Of a stretch of 64,000 nt of DNA, positions 51,844 to 60,640 are shown in pieces (within the stretch, counting starts at the first letter, position 1; every line of letters starts with the position of its first letter). This DNA is from Streptomyces abikoensis (GTDB lineage: Bacteria; Actinomycetota; Actinomycetes; Streptomycetales; Streptomycetaceae). Under the pieces are notes generated by a model that was not told the origin of the DNA, did not search any database, and saw only the letters and a program-made list of their open reading frames with translations. The stretch covers positions 186,001 through 250,000 of the forward strand of contig NZ_BMRT01000005.1 in NCBI RefSeq assembly GCF_014648775.1. The letters run 5' to 3'. A program made the position numbers and the translations under genes.

Positions 51844-52344
51844 TCACGCGCCGAGCGCGGCGTTCCACACGGGGCTGTCCACGTAGTGGTTGTCGAAACG
51901 CTCGGAGGACTCCTTGATCTCCCGCGGGCTCGCCTCGCCCCGCATCACGCGCTCCAGCAGCCGCATGTACGCGAAGCGCGCCATCCCGGGCGTGAAGGTG
52001 ATCAGCACATCGGCCTCGCACCCGGGCGCGGCGGCGAACGCGTGGTGCGTACGCGGCGGCACGAGGAGGAAGTCCCCGGCCTCCAGCACCTTGACCTCCT
52101 CGCCCACGAGCACCCGCAGCGAGCCGTCGATGACGTGGAACATCTCGGCGGCCCGGGTGTGGAAGTGCGCCGGCGCGCCCGGCGCCCCCTGGGCGAACGT
52201 CGAGCGGTAGCTCGTCAGCAGACCGCCGGTGGTGTCGGAGTCGGCCAGCAGCGTGATGACGCTGCTGGGATCGCGCGTGACCTCCGCCTCGGCGGCACGG
52301 GTGAGCAGGGCGGGGAAGTCGGCGTTCCGGGTCGTCGTCGTCAT
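51844..52344 (-). CDS. Cupin-domain protein
   Basis: 166 residues. The cupin motifs are APAHFHTRAAEMFHVIDGSL (motif 1, with His, His and Glu ligands) and AGDFLLVPPRTHHAFAAAPG (motif 2), so a metal site is plausible. The C-terminal tail (FAYMRLLERVMRGEASPREI) is helical. ATG 52344 follows GAGGAG at 10 bases. It lies upstream of the decayed methyltransferase on the same strand, so both may once have been an operon. Function unknown; possibly a quercetinase-like or sensing protein. Confidence 0.85.
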   Translation of the reverse strand: MTTTTRNADFPALLTRAAEAEVTRDPSSVITLLADSDTTGGLLTSYRSTFAQGAPGAPAHFHTRAAEMFHVIDGSLRVLVGEEVKVLEAGDFLLVPPRTHHAFAAAPGCEADVLITFTPGMARFAYMRLLERVMRGEASPREIKESSERFDNHYVDSPVWNAALGA

Positions 52345-52502
52345 GGCTGTGGGCTCCTCGGTTGTCGTGATCACGACTCTAGGGAGGCGGGAGACCCGGT
52401 GGATGGTGCAATTCCCTGCGGATTCAGGAGGTCAATTCGCCGCGCGGGCGGCCTTCCTCCCCGCCCGGGGCGGGGAGGTCGCCGCGTCGTCGACGCATAG
52501 GG

Positions 52503-52697
52503 TCAGGTGCCCGGGGCCGGTTCGTCCTCCAGCATGCCGCGGATCATTTCGCGGAGCTCGGGCGTGTCCTCGTGCTGGTGCACGGAGACCGCGTGCTCGG
52601 CGGCGGCGCGGACGACTTCGTCCTCCTCGCCCGTGATCGTCAGCGTGCAGTGGGATTCGCTCGGCGCCTTGCGGCAGTCGGCGACTTTCCTGGTCAT
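52503..52697 (-). CDS. DUF1059 small protein
   Basis: 64 residues: VADCRKAPSESHCTLTITGEEDEVVRAAAEHAVSVHQHEDTPELREMI is the DUF1059 pattern (two Cys near the start, then a helix and an H-x-H near the middle). The family is widespread in actinobacteria and archaea as small cytosolic proteins, perhaps metal-binding. ATG 52697 follows AGGAGG. Unlinked to neighbours by function. Confidence 0.85.
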   Translation of the reverse strand: MTRKVADCRKAPSESHCTLTITGEEDEVVRAAAEHAVSVHQHEDTPELREMIRGMLEDEPAPGT

Positions 52698-52947
52698 GAC
52701 GGCCTCCTGTCGTACGGATGTACCGCCTGCGATTCCAGGGTAGGCCGGGCAGGAGATGCCCCGCCGCCGTGCCCGCATGCGGCATGTCACCCGTACGGGG
52801 CTGCGGAAACGATCCGCTACAGCCTGTGCGGGGTTGCGGCCACCGGCCTCACCCCACAGGGCCATTACTCGCAACCCCGGATACCCCCTGGCGCCCCGTC
52901 CCCGGGGGAACCTCACGCGGCCGGCTGGACAGACTCACCGCAGTCCG

Positions 52948-52956
52948 CCCCCCCCC
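52948..52956 (+). repeat. C9 homopolymer upstream of a secreted-peptide gene
   Basis: Nine consecutive C residues lie 20 bases before a TTG start, between promoter and ribosome site. Tracts of this length are prone to slippage. Confidence 0.6.
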
Positions 52957-52976
52957 ACTCCACTGGAGGAGACGCC

Positions 52977-53171
52977 TTGAGCCGCACCCGACGAACCGTC
53001 CTCGCGCTCGCAGCGAGCACGGTCCTCACCGTCCTGGGAGCCGTCGTCACGGCCCCGGCAGCACAGGCCGCCCCCGCCGCCCCCATGACGATCCCCGGCG
53101 AGGTGTGCAGGGCCGTGCAGGCCGACTTGGCCAGCCTTGCCCTCAACATCGACGGGACCTGTCCCGCTTGA
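52977..53171 (+). CDS. Small secreted peptide
   Basis: 64 residues from a TTG with GGAGGAG 5 bases upstream. The first 32 form a signal peptide (RRTVLALAASTVLTVLGAVVTAPAAQA), leaving a mature peptide of about 33 residues (PMTIPGEVCRAVQADLASLA then LNIDGTCPA) with two cysteines that can form one disulfide. No relative was recognised. It faces the Ser/Thr kinase gene. Confidence 0.65.
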   Translation: MSRTRRTVLALAASTVLTVLGAVVTAPAAQAAPAAPMTIPGEVCRAVQADLASLALNIDGTCPA

Positions 53172-53228
53172 GCCTCCCGCCCGCCGGGTTCACGCCACCT
53201 CGGCGTGGACCCGGCACCGGGCCGAGTC

Positions 53229-55001
53229 CTACGTGCAGGGGGTGTCCGGTCCGTTCTGGCGGTTGATGTTGCCGTTGTACATCCAGCCCATGCTCTTCGT
53301 GCCGTCTATCCGGACGTAGGTCCACCGGTGGCCGTAATTGTTGGTGATGTAGCAGTGGAACCAGACCTTCACGCCCGACTTGGCCTCGGCCAGCGTGGGG
53401 CATGACGCATACGGACCGGATCCCAGCTTGAAGGTGCCGATCATGTAGCCGTAGGTGCCCGGCTTCGGGTCCTTGTGGGCCCAGCCGACGCAGCTCTTGG
53501 ACACCATCGACGACGGGGAAGGTGACGCCTTCGGGGATTTGTCGTCGCTCGGCGTCGCCTTGGGGCTCTCCTTGCCCGGGACGGCCGGCGACCCGCTCGG
53601 CACCAGCGGCGAGGGGCTGCCCGACGGCGCCACGGGCGGGCCTTCCGACGGTGCGGTGACCATGCCGCCACCCGAAGGGGACTCCGGAGCAGGCGACGCG
53701 CCCTGCGCCACGTCGTCGCGCTTGCCGCCGTGCTCGCCCATCAGGGCGTAGCTGACGCCACCACCCGCGAGTACGACGGCGGCCGCCGCCCCCGCGATGA
53801 GCGCACGACTACGGCGGCGCACCTTGCCCGCGCCCGGAGGGCCGGGAGCGGGGGCGGGAGCGGGAGGCGGGGCGGCCGCCGGATGCCCGGGCGGAGGGTA
53901 GCCGTAGCCGGCGTACGGAGGCTGCGGCGCCGCATCGGCACCGGCGCCCGCCACGGGCCGAGGCGGCGGGGTGACGGCCATGGTGGGCGGATGGCCGAAG
54001 GCCGGGGGCGGGGCGCCGAAGGCCGGGGGTGCGGCGGCGGCCGGAGGCAAAGCGGCCGACGGCGGGGTGTCGGCCGACGGCGTGGACGACCTCTGCACGA
54101 GGTTCACCGTCTTCCCCGACGCCACCCGCTCCAGCATCTGCCGCGCCTCGTCGGCGGTGGGCCGGTGCTCCGGCTCCTTCGCCATCAGCGCCAGCAGGAC
54201 CGGTGTGAGCGCCCCGGCCCGCTTGGGCTCCGGCAGCTGTTCGTTGACGATCGCCGTCAGCGTGGACCACACCGACGTCCGGCGGAACGGCGAAGCGCCC
54301 TCCACCGCCGCGTACAGCGTCATGCCGAGCGACCAGATGTCCGACGCGGGGCCGGGGTCCGCGCCCTGGGCGCGCTCCGGGGGCAGATAGTCGAGGGAGC
54401 CGATGATCTCGCCGCTGCGGGTCAGTTTGTCCATGGCCTCGTCGCCCGTGGCATCGAGCGTCGCGATGCCGAAGTCGGTCAGGACGACCCTGCCGCCGCG
54501 TTCCAGCAGCACGTTCCCCGGCTTGACGTCCCGGTGGAGGACGCCGGCGCGGTGCGCGGCGTCGAGCGCGTCCATGAGCTTGGCGCCGATGGCCGCCGCC
54601 TCGTGCGGCTCCAGCGTGCCGCGCTCCCCGAGGACGTCGTCGAGGGAAGGGCCGTCGACGAGTTCCATGACGATGACCGGGAGGCCCTGCTCCTCGGTCA
54701 CGTCGTGGACGGTGACCACGCCGCTGTGCCGGATACGGGCGGCCGCCTGCGCCTCCCGCCGCATCCGGGCCCGCAGATCTGCGAGGTCGGGCCCGGAGGC
54801 GTCGGTGTAGGCCCGCAGGATCTTGACGGCGACCTCGCGGTTGAGCAGCTCGTCCACGGCGCGGGCGACCACGCCCATGCCGCCGCGGCCGAGCATCGCG
54901 GTGACCCGGTATCGACCGCCGAGCACCTTTCCGACCAGATCTCCGCCGTTCGGTTCCCCCGTCGTCACCGCATGCTCCGTTCCCTCACGCTCGTCACTCA
55001 C
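53229..55001 (-). CDS. Ser/Thr protein kinase with external SH3-like domain
   Basis: 590 residues. Kinase domain about 30-290: LGRGGMGVVARAVDELLNREVAVK (P-loop and Lys), HRDVKPGNVLL (catalytic loop), LTDFGIATLDA (Mg loop) and GSLDYLPPERA (activation segment). A Pro/Ala-rich juxtamembrane region (about 300-400), one membrane helix (ALIAGAAAAVVLAGGGVSYAL) and a Ser/Pro linker lead to an extracellular domain from about residue 500 (SCVGWAHKDPKPGTYGYMIG to WMYNGNINRQN) with four cysteines, which resembles an SH3b domain. Thus a PknB-type receptor kinase with a different sensor from PASTA. GTG 55001 is the full-length start; GTG 54968 has a better ribosome site. Confidence 0.93.
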   Translation of the reverse strand: MSDEREGTEHAVTTGEPNGGDLVGKVLGGRYRVTAMLGRGGMGVVARAVDELLNREVAVKILRAYTDASGPDLADLRARMRREAQAAARIRHSGVVTVHDVTEEQGLPVIVMELVDGPSLDDVLGERGTLEPHEAAAIGAKLMDALDAAHRAGVLHRDVKPGNVLLERGGRVVLTDFGIATLDATGDEAMDKLTRSGEIIGSLDYLPPERAQGADPGPASDIWSLGMTLYAAVEGASPFRRTSVWSTLTAIVNEQLPEPKRAGALTPVLLALMAKEPEHRPTADEARQMLERVASGKTVNLVQRSSTPSADTPPSAALPPAAAAPPAFGAPPPAFGHPPTMAVTPPPRPVAGAGADAAPQPPYAGYGYPPPGHPAAAPPPAPAPAPGPPGAGKVRRRSRALIAGAAAAVVLAGGGVSYALMGEHGGKRDDVAQGASPAPESPSGGGMVTAPSEGPPVAPSGSPSPLVPSGSPAVPGKESPKATPSDDKSPKASPSPSSMVSKSCVGWAHKDPKPGTYGYMIGTFKLGSGPYASCPTLAEAKSGVKVWFHCYITNNYGHRWTYVRIDGTKSMGWMYNGNINRQNGPDTPCT

Positions 55002-55029
55002 GCCACACTGGCGGGCAACAGGGTACGGG

Positions 55030-55896
55030 TCAGCCGCCGCTCTGCTCGATCTGGGCGATCGCCTCGCGCACGGCTGTGACGAAGCCGTTCCAGTAAGGGG
55101 CCGCCTTGCCGTCGGCGGACCTGCCGTAGGTCGCGGCCCGCGTGGCCGGGGAGGAGAAGTCGCCGAACATGGCCCTGCGCAGCTCGGTGGAGATCTCCAG
55201 TTGCGCGCCCGCGCCGCTGTAGGTGCGGTTGCAGATGTTCAGCGGCTCGTCGCCGTCCAGACCACCGGTGGGGAGCGTGAGGGCCACGCTCGTGCCGAGC
55301 CGGGCGCGGAGGGCGTCATAGAGGTACTTCTTCGCGTCCTTGTCGCGGCCGCCGATCTGTACGAGCTTCTGCGTCCCGGAGCCACCGGGGTTCTTGCAGC
55401 CGTGGACGGAGACGGCGTGGCGGCTGCCGCCGACGATCGCCAGCGCGGCCGGGTCGTCGCAGTGCGTCGACGTGACGTGCATCTGCTGGACCGCACGGCT
55501 GTCGGTCGCGAGAACGTCGAACATCCAGTAGTCGTAGGCGGGGCCGCCGCCGGAGCCGTACCTCGTCATGGGGTCCTCCGGCGCGTACCCCGCGACCGCC
55601 AGGCACAGCTCGCTCGTGCCGTCCTCCAGGTTGCCGCCGTGCGGCGCGACCACGGACGTCAGCGGGGGCGTGGCCCGCGAGTGCCCCGGAACCGTGTCCA
55701 GGCCCGTCCGGCGGTAGCGGCGGGCCCAGTCGGTGCCCTCCTTGAAGAGGGGGCTGGCGTACAGCTCCGTGTTCGAGGCGAAAAACTCGGTGTCGGCGGC
55801 GGCCCACGCCGGGGTGGTGACGGTCGTGGCGAGCGGCACGGCCACGGCCGCCGCCGCCATGCCTGTCAGCAGAGATCTTCTGGTCGTCGAGCGCAT
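55030..55896 (-). CDS. Secreted poly-gamma-glutamate hydrolase family protein
   Basis: 288 residues. A Tat-like signal peptide opens the chain (MRSTTRRSLLTGMAAAAVAV, with RR-x-L-L), cleaved near AWA-AADTE. The mature domain matches the phage-type PGA hydrolases: SVVAPHGGNLEDGTSEL (His and Glu metal ligands), MHVTSTHCDDPAALAIV, AVSVHGCKNPG and DGDEPLNICNRTYSGAGAQLEIS. The enzyme would cut poly-gamma-glutamate or related amide polymers outside the cell. It ends 28 bases from the kinase start on the same strand, so the two could be co-transcribed, this gene being first. Confidence 0.87.
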   Translation of the reverse strand: MRSTTRRSLLTGMAAAAVAVPLATTVTTPAWAAADTEFFASNTELYASPLFKEGTDWARRYRRTGLDTVPGHSRATPPLTSVVAPHGGNLEDGTSELCLAVAGYAPEDPMTRYGSGGGPAYDYWMFDVLATDSRAVQQMHVTSTHCDDPAALAIVGGSRHAVSVHGCKNPGGSGTQKLVQIGGRDKDAKKYLYDALRARLGTSVALTLPTGGLDGDEPLNICNRTYSGAGAQLEISTELRRAMFGDFSSPATRAATYGRSADGKAAPYWNGFVTAVREAIAQIEQSGG

Positions 55897-55952
55897 GGCG
55901 GCATTGTTGGTTATCAGCCGATGGTTCGTCAGCCCTTTCGAGCAGCTGGGCT

Positions 55953-58900
55953 TCAGTCGAACCAGCGTGCGCGTTCCAGTTCTTCCGTCCGCGACGGGTC
56001 CTCCAGCAGCGCCGCCGCCTCGAAGCGGCGCGCCCACGCGCCGGCCGCCCACGCCAGGCCCGCCGCCACGCCCTCCAGCGTCGCCGCGTGCAGGACGCCG
56101 TCCGGGCCCAGGCGCCAGTCCAGTTCCACGCCGTCGATCACGAGCTCCTCGTGCTCGACGTACGTCGCCGGCGCGCCCGGCAGCAGGACCCTCACGCCCT
56201 CCGGGACCTCGCGCACCTCGCCCTCGGTCGCCTCCACGGCCGCCGGGAGGACCTCGCTCAACCGTCGCACCTGCAAAAGCTCCGCCAGCGCCGCCGCCCG
56301 CTCCGGGGCGACCGGCAGCAGGGCCACGCCCGTCGCCAGCGGCAGCAGGTCCGGGGCGTCCGCCACGACCGCGTCCGCCGCGTCCACGACGCGCACCTCG
56401 CCGTCGACCACGGCCCGCAGTTCGTCCGGGAGCGTGACCTCGTCCGGGTCCAGGCCGGCCAGCAGACCGTAGAGACCGTGGAGCCGGTCGGACCGGACCT
56501 CGCGGGACGGGTCCGCCAGGCGGGACAGCAGTTCCGCCGCGCCGCCCGGCTCGTCCAGCAGCGCCGCCGCCGACGTGCGGACGCCCAGCGCCCGCAGCAC
56601 CTGCTCGTCGGCCAGGCCGCCCGCGTCCGCCGCCTCGTAGAGGCCCTCCAGCAGCGGGTCGCCGCCCGCCACCCGCAGGCCGGCCGGGCGGCGGCCGTCC
56701 AGGACGGGGTGGCCGCGCAGCCACCACGCCGTGTACGGGCGCACGGACTCCGTCGTGCCGTCCGGCAGCAGGACGCGCAGCGGGGTCGTCAGCGCGTCGC
56801 GGAGCGGGGGCTCGGCGAGGAGGGCGAGGGCCTGCGGCCAGGCGTCGTCGTCCACCAGGTCCAGGTCCCGGACCGCCACGATCTCCGTGGCCACCGGCGG
56901 CACCGGCGTGTCGGGGAGCCGGTCGAGGACGTCCTCGCACCACACGTCCACGGCGTCGAGCAGCCCCGCGTCGTCGGGCTCGGCGAAGTCGCCGTCGCGC
57001 GGCTCGAGTTCGTCGGGGTCGAGGACGACGTCGGCGGCGCGCACGAGCGCGAAGTCGGCCAGCACGCCGACCGCCGTCAGGGGCTGCTCGCCCCAGCGCT
57101 CGGCCAGCTCCGCGTCGCACGCGGCCAGCTCTCCCGGGCGGATCACCTGTTCGAACGGGCTGCCGGGGAGGACGAGTTCACCGGCGGGCGCGAGCTCGCC
57201 GTCCTCGTCGGGCAGGGCGAGGGCCGCCAGCCACGGCTCGTCACCGGGGGCGAGGTCCGCGTCGCGGGCCAGGGTGAGGACGAGTTCGGCGAGGGTCTCG
57301 CTGTCGAGCGTCTCCTCGTCGTCCCAGACCTCCTCGGCGTCCAGGGACGCCGCCACGGCGGCCCTCACCTGCGGCGTCGTCAGGATCGCGCGCGGCGAGG
57401 AGGGGGTGGCGCCCAGCTTCTCCAGCAGCGGGTGGGCCGCGTCCGGGTGGGCGACCTTCAGCCCGAGGCGGGCCAGGTGCTCCGCGTCCGGGCCGGCCGC
57501 GTCGGCGGGCGGCAGCGGCAGCAGGACCTGGCGCGGGCCGATGGCCGTACGGCCGTCCGCGAGCGGTACGGGCAGGCCGGTCAGCCGGTCCGGGTCCACG
57601 CCCGCGAGGCTGTCGTAGAGCCGCCACCACCAGTCCGCCGGGCGCTCCGCCCCGGCGAGCCGGTCGATGACCTCGCCGAGCGGCACGCGCGGCACGCCGA
57701 GCGCGCGCAGCTCCGGGCGGCGCTCCAGACCGGCGGGGAGCAGGCTCGGGAACAGCTCGCCGAGCACGGCCACGGTCGCGGTGCCCGCGCCCTCGACGAG
57801 TTCCGCGTCGCGGGGGCGCAGCGGTTCGCCTGCGGCGTCGCTCCGGTGGAAGGGGTCGTCCTCCCAGGCCGGCGTGGGTGCGTCAACGGCCGGCGCGGCG
57901 GCCGCCGGGTGCTGTGTGGACGCGTCCGGGGATTCCGTCCACGGGATGCCTTCGATGCCCGTTCCGGGGGGCTGGGTGGGCTCGGCCGGTTGCGTCGTCG
58001 CCGCGCTCGGCAGGAACGGGACGTCCGGGAGGGCTGCCAGGATGCGGCGGCGCAGCTCCGCGTCCAGGGCGCCCGTCGCCAGCGGGGCCGGGACGAGGTC
58101 GAGGGTGCCCGTGCCGACGGGACGCCATTCACGCAGCAGGGCCGTGTACGTCTCGGCCGCGCGGTCGGTGAGGAAGTCCGAGAGGACGCCGGGGGCCGTG
58201 TGGCGGCGCGTCGGCTCCAGCGGGAAGCTCGCGATGAGCAGGGCGGGCAGGCCCAGGGGCTCGTCCGTGGGGGTGGGGGCGTGCACGACGGGGGCGGTGC
58301 GCGGGCGCTCCGGGGCGCCGTCGGGGGCGACGGGGACGGCCCAGGTGACCGACCAGTGAGGGCGCAGGCGCTCCTCCACGGGGCGGTTCGCGAGGAGGTC
58401 GGGGGTGAGGGGGCCGGTGGCCGTCTTGACGCGCCAGCGGGTCGTCCGCGTGCTGTCGGCCGTCGTGTCCTCGATGACGACCTGGTCGTCCTTCTGGTGG
58501 CGCGTCAGGACCCGGCGCGGTGCGTCCGGGGTCTCGATGACGACCTCGGTGAGGCCCGGGAGGGTGAGCAGCAGCGCGTCGTCCACGGCGGCGAGGAGAC
58601 GGCGGGTCAGGTCCTCGGCGGCGCCGTCGCGGAGCGGGAGGACGACGACGGTGTCGTAGCCGTTGAGCACCGCGCCCTCGGCGGGGAACGGCAGGCGCAG
58701 GAGCGGTACGTGGCCCTCGCGGCGGCGGAGCTCGCCGCCGAGGCCGGGGCTGCCGCCGGCGGCCTCGGCGGCCAGGGCGCGGGCCTCGGCCAGGGACCAG
58801 CGGACGCCGCCGGTGCGGCCGACGAGGGCGGGCTCGTCGGTGACGGCGAGGACGGCGGCGAAGCCGACGCCGAAGCGGCCGGCGGCGCGGGTGCCCTCGT

Positions 58901-59222
58901 CGCGCTTGGCGGAGGCGCGGAGGGTGGAGAGGGACTCGACGCCGGTGGCGTCGAGGGGGGCGCCGGTGTTGGCGGCGGCGAGGGTGGCGGGGGTGCCGGC
59001 GTTCGCGGCGTGGAGGGTGAGGTGGAGGCGGCCGGGGACGCCGGCGCGGGCGGCGGCGTCGGCGGCGTTCTGGGCGAGCTCGACGACGAGGCGGTCGCGG
59101 TAGCCGCCGAGGGCGAGGTCCTCCTCGGCGTTGGCGTCCTCGCGGAAGCGGGCGGGGGAGGTGACCCAGGAGTCCAGTACGCCGCGGCGCAGGCGGGCGG
59201 TGCCGAAGGGGTCCAAGCTCAC
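55953..59222 (-). CDS. Large sacsin/Hsp90-type ATPase-domain protein
   Basis: 1089 residues. The N-terminal 250 hold a GHKL (Hsp90/histidine-kinase) ATPase fold as found in sacsin: DRLVVELAQNAADAAARAG (N box), TLAAANTGAPLD (G1-like), STLRASAKRDEGTRAAGRFGVGFAAVLAVTD (lid with G-G-F-G-type motif). The rest is a long repeated alpha/beta region without motifs I recognise, ending in ARRFEAAALLEDPSRTEELERARWFD. Such proteins are conserved in Streptomyces and sometimes annotated as chaperone Hsp90 homologues, but lack the Hsp90 middle domain. GTG 59222 follows AAAGGGAGAGA; the open frame continues upstream but in Arg/Pro-rich background. Confidence 0.8.
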   Translation of the reverse strand: MSLDPFGTARLRRGVLDSWVTSPARFREDANAEEDLALGGYRDRLVVELAQNAADAAARAGVPGRLHLTLHAANAGTPATLAAANTGAPLDATGVESLSTLRASAKRDEGTRAAGRFGVGFAAVLAVTDEPALVGRTGGVRWSLAEARALAAEAAGGSPGLGGELRRREGHVPLLRLPFPAEGAVLNGYDTVVVLPLRDGAAEDLTRRLLAAVDDALLLTLPGLTEVVIETPDAPRRVLTRHQKDDQVVIEDTTADSTRTTRWRVKTATGPLTPDLLANRPVEERLRPHWSVTWAVPVAPDGAPERPRTAPVVHAPTPTDEPLGLPALLIASFPLEPTRRHTAPGVLSDFLTDRAAETYTALLREWRPVGTGTLDLVPAPLATGALDAELRRRILAALPDVPFLPSAATTQPAEPTQPPGTGIEGIPWTESPDASTQHPAAAAPAVDAPTPAWEDDPFHRSDAAGEPLRPRDAELVEGAGTATVAVLGELFPSLLPAGLERRPELRALGVPRVPLGEVIDRLAGAERPADWWWRLYDSLAGVDPDRLTGLPVPLADGRTAIGPRQVLLPLPPADAAGPDAEHLARLGLKVAHPDAAHPLLEKLGATPSSPRAILTTPQVRAAVAASLDAEEVWDDEETLDSETLAELVLTLARDADLAPGDEPWLAALALPDEDGELAPAGELVLPGSPFEQVIRPGELAACDAELAERWGEQPLTAVGVLADFALVRAADVVLDPDELEPRDGDFAEPDDAGLLDAVDVWCEDVLDRLPDTPVPPVATEIVAVRDLDLVDDDAWPQALALLAEPPLRDALTTPLRVLLPDGTTESVRPYTAWWLRGHPVLDGRRPAGLRVAGGDPLLEGLYEAADAGGLADEQVLRALGVRTSAAALLDEPGGAAELLSRLADPSREVRSDRLHGLYGLLAGLDPDEVTLPDELRAVVDGEVRVVDAADAVVADAPDLLPLATGVALLPVAPERAAALAELLQVRRLSEVLPAAVEATEGEVREVPEGVRVLLPGAPATYVEHEELVIDGVELDWRLGPDGVLHAATLEGVAAGLAWAAGAWARRFEAAALLEDPSRTEELERARWFD

Positions 59223-59295
59223 GTCTGCGTCTCTCCCTTTGGGGCGGGGCGGGCAGCCCCTGGCGGGGGAACCGTTTCCGGGTGAACGGGCGATC

Positions 59296-59318
59296 GGGCG
59301 GGCGGGTGGGCGGGTGGG
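59296..59318 (+). other. G-quadruplex motif, six GGG runs with one-base loops
   Basis: GGG runs at 59296, 59300, 59304, 59308, 59312 and 59316 are each separated by one base (C, C, T, C, T). Any four can form a parallel quadruplex on the + strand; the minus strand could form an i-motif. It lies in the leader of the sacsin-like gene. Confidence 0.7.
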
Positions 59319-59323
59319 CGAAA

Positions 59324-59343
59324 CCCGCGCCGTCGGGCGCGGG
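59324..59343 (-). terminator. Hairpin terminator after the DUF3027 gene
   Basis: CCCGCGCC (59324-59331) pairs with GGCGCGGG (59336-59343) around GTCG. Read on the minus strand it is followed by TTTCGCCC, a short U tract, and so fits a terminator for the DUF3027 transcript. Confidence 0.65.
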
Positions 59344-59371
59344 CACCCCCACGGCGGGCAGCCGAAGTGGC

Positions 59372-60283
59372 TCAGGAGTGCCCGAGGTCCTCTTCGGTGT
59401 CCGGCTCGGCGGCCGTCTCGTCGGCCTCCCGGAGCGGGAGGACGTCGACGCGCGTCTCGTCGATCACCGGCGGAGCCGGCCGCGGCGGCCGCGGCATGAC
59501 GGCCGCCTCGGAGTGACCGCCGCACCCGTAGGAGAGGGAGACGACGTGACCGTCGGCCGGCCCGAACTCGTTGGCGCACACACCGAACGCCTGGCCCAGC
59601 GAGCCGCCGATGGGGACGAGGAAGCCGCAGCTGACGCAGGACGCGGGGGCCGCCTGGGCCATGGGCGTCTTGGAGCCGTGGGACTCGTCCCAGCGGTCGG
59701 CCGCGGTGTGGAGGCCGTAGCGGGAGAGGACCCGGGCGCGGCGCATGCCGAGTTCCTCGGCGAGGGCCGCGATGGAGCCGCGCCGGGGCGCGGTGGGCAG
59801 CTCGCGCGGGGGGCCGGCCGTGACGTCCGCGTCCTCGGCCTCGACGAGCTCGGCCATCTCCTCGGAGACCGCGGAGCTCGGCGGGGGCTCCTCCGCGCCG
59901 ATGAAGCCGGGCTCGAGGCGCAGGTCCTCGGCGTCGGTGGGGAGGAGGTCGCCCGGGCCCATGTCGCCGGGGCGCAGCCGCTCGCTCCAGGGCACCCATT
60001 CGGGGGCGAGGAGGGCGTCGGGGCCGGGCAGGAGAACGGTCTCGTCGAGGGTGACGACCTTGGCGCGGGAGGCGCGGGCGACGGTGACGGCCCAGCGCCA
60101 GCCCCGGTAGCCGGGGTCCTCGCAGAGGAAGTAGTGCGTGACGACGCGGTCCCCGTCGGCGACGACCTCGACGTGGTCGCCGACCTTGCCCGGCCGGGCC
60201 GCTTCCTCGGCGGCCGCCCGGGCGAGTTCGACCGCCTCGGCGCACAGGCGGTCCGGGGTACGGCTTCGCATCGCAGCACTCAC
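59372..60283 (-). CDS. DUF3027 family protein
   Basis: 303 residues, an actinobacterial family without assigned function. The core is SRTPDRLCAEAVELARAAAEEAA, VVTHYFLCEDPGYRGWRWAVTVARA and WVPWSERLRPGDMGPGDLLP, and the C-terminal part holds four cysteines in CVSCGFLVPIGGSLGQAFGVCANEF and YGCGGHSE, compatible with a zinc site. GTG 60283 fits homologues that begin VSAA; ATG 60271 is the alternative. A palindrome GAATCGATTC lies just upstream at 60286-60295. Next gene on the same strand is the sacsin-like protein. Confidence 0.85.
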   Translation of the reverse strand: MSAAMRSRTPDRLCAEAVELARAAAEEAARPGKVGDHVEVVADGDRVVTHYFLCEDPGYRGWRWAVTVARASRAKVVTLDETVLLPGPDALLAPEWVPWSERLRPGDMGPGDLLPTDAEDLRLEPGFIGAEEPPPSSAVSEEMAELVEAEDADVTAGPPRELPTAPRRGSIAALAEELGMRRARVLSRYGLHTAADRWDESHGSKTPMAQAAPASCVSCGFLVPIGGSLGQAFGVCANEFGPADGHVVSLSYGCGGHSEAAVMPRPPRPAPPVIDETRVDVLPLREADETAAEPDTEEDLGHS

Positions 60284-60295
60284 AAGAATCGATTC

Positions 60296-60640
60296 TCTCT
60301 TCCACGCCGTCTCACGAGTGCGCCAGCCGAACGATCGGGCGTGCGAACGGAGCGGACCGCTGGGCCGCGTCGACGTCCGCGCCCGACGGCCTGGGGCGCA
60401 CCTGTCATCACCCATTCTGCGGGATCTGGACTCGGGGTGCGGCCAGGAGCTGCGGCCGGTGGCGCGCTACGCACGCTACCCCGCGCGGCCACCCGGGGGA
60501 TACCCGGGCTGCGGCGAGCCCCGCGCGTCGTGGCGGGCGGGCCCGGCGCGTCGTGGTGGGTCGTCGCGGGTCGTCGTGGGCCGCACGCCCCGTCGATCCC
60601 GCGAAAGTGCCATGCATGGTGTCAGTTGGGGCAGTATGGC
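60296..60640. promoter_or_regulatory. Divergent promoter region between DUF3027 and MFS
   Basis: About 345 bases. Reading frames crossing it are Arg/Gly/Pro-rich and not gene-like. It contains repeated CGTCGTGGG-type units (about 60525-60590) and a TGCATG at 60612-60617. No promoter elements can be assigned with confidence. Confidence 0.35.

Noticed and set aside
50155..52697. An antibiotic-resistance island built on the pentapeptide protein
   Set aside because: The pentapeptide protein lacks diagnostic Qnr loops and its neighbours are unrelated small genes.
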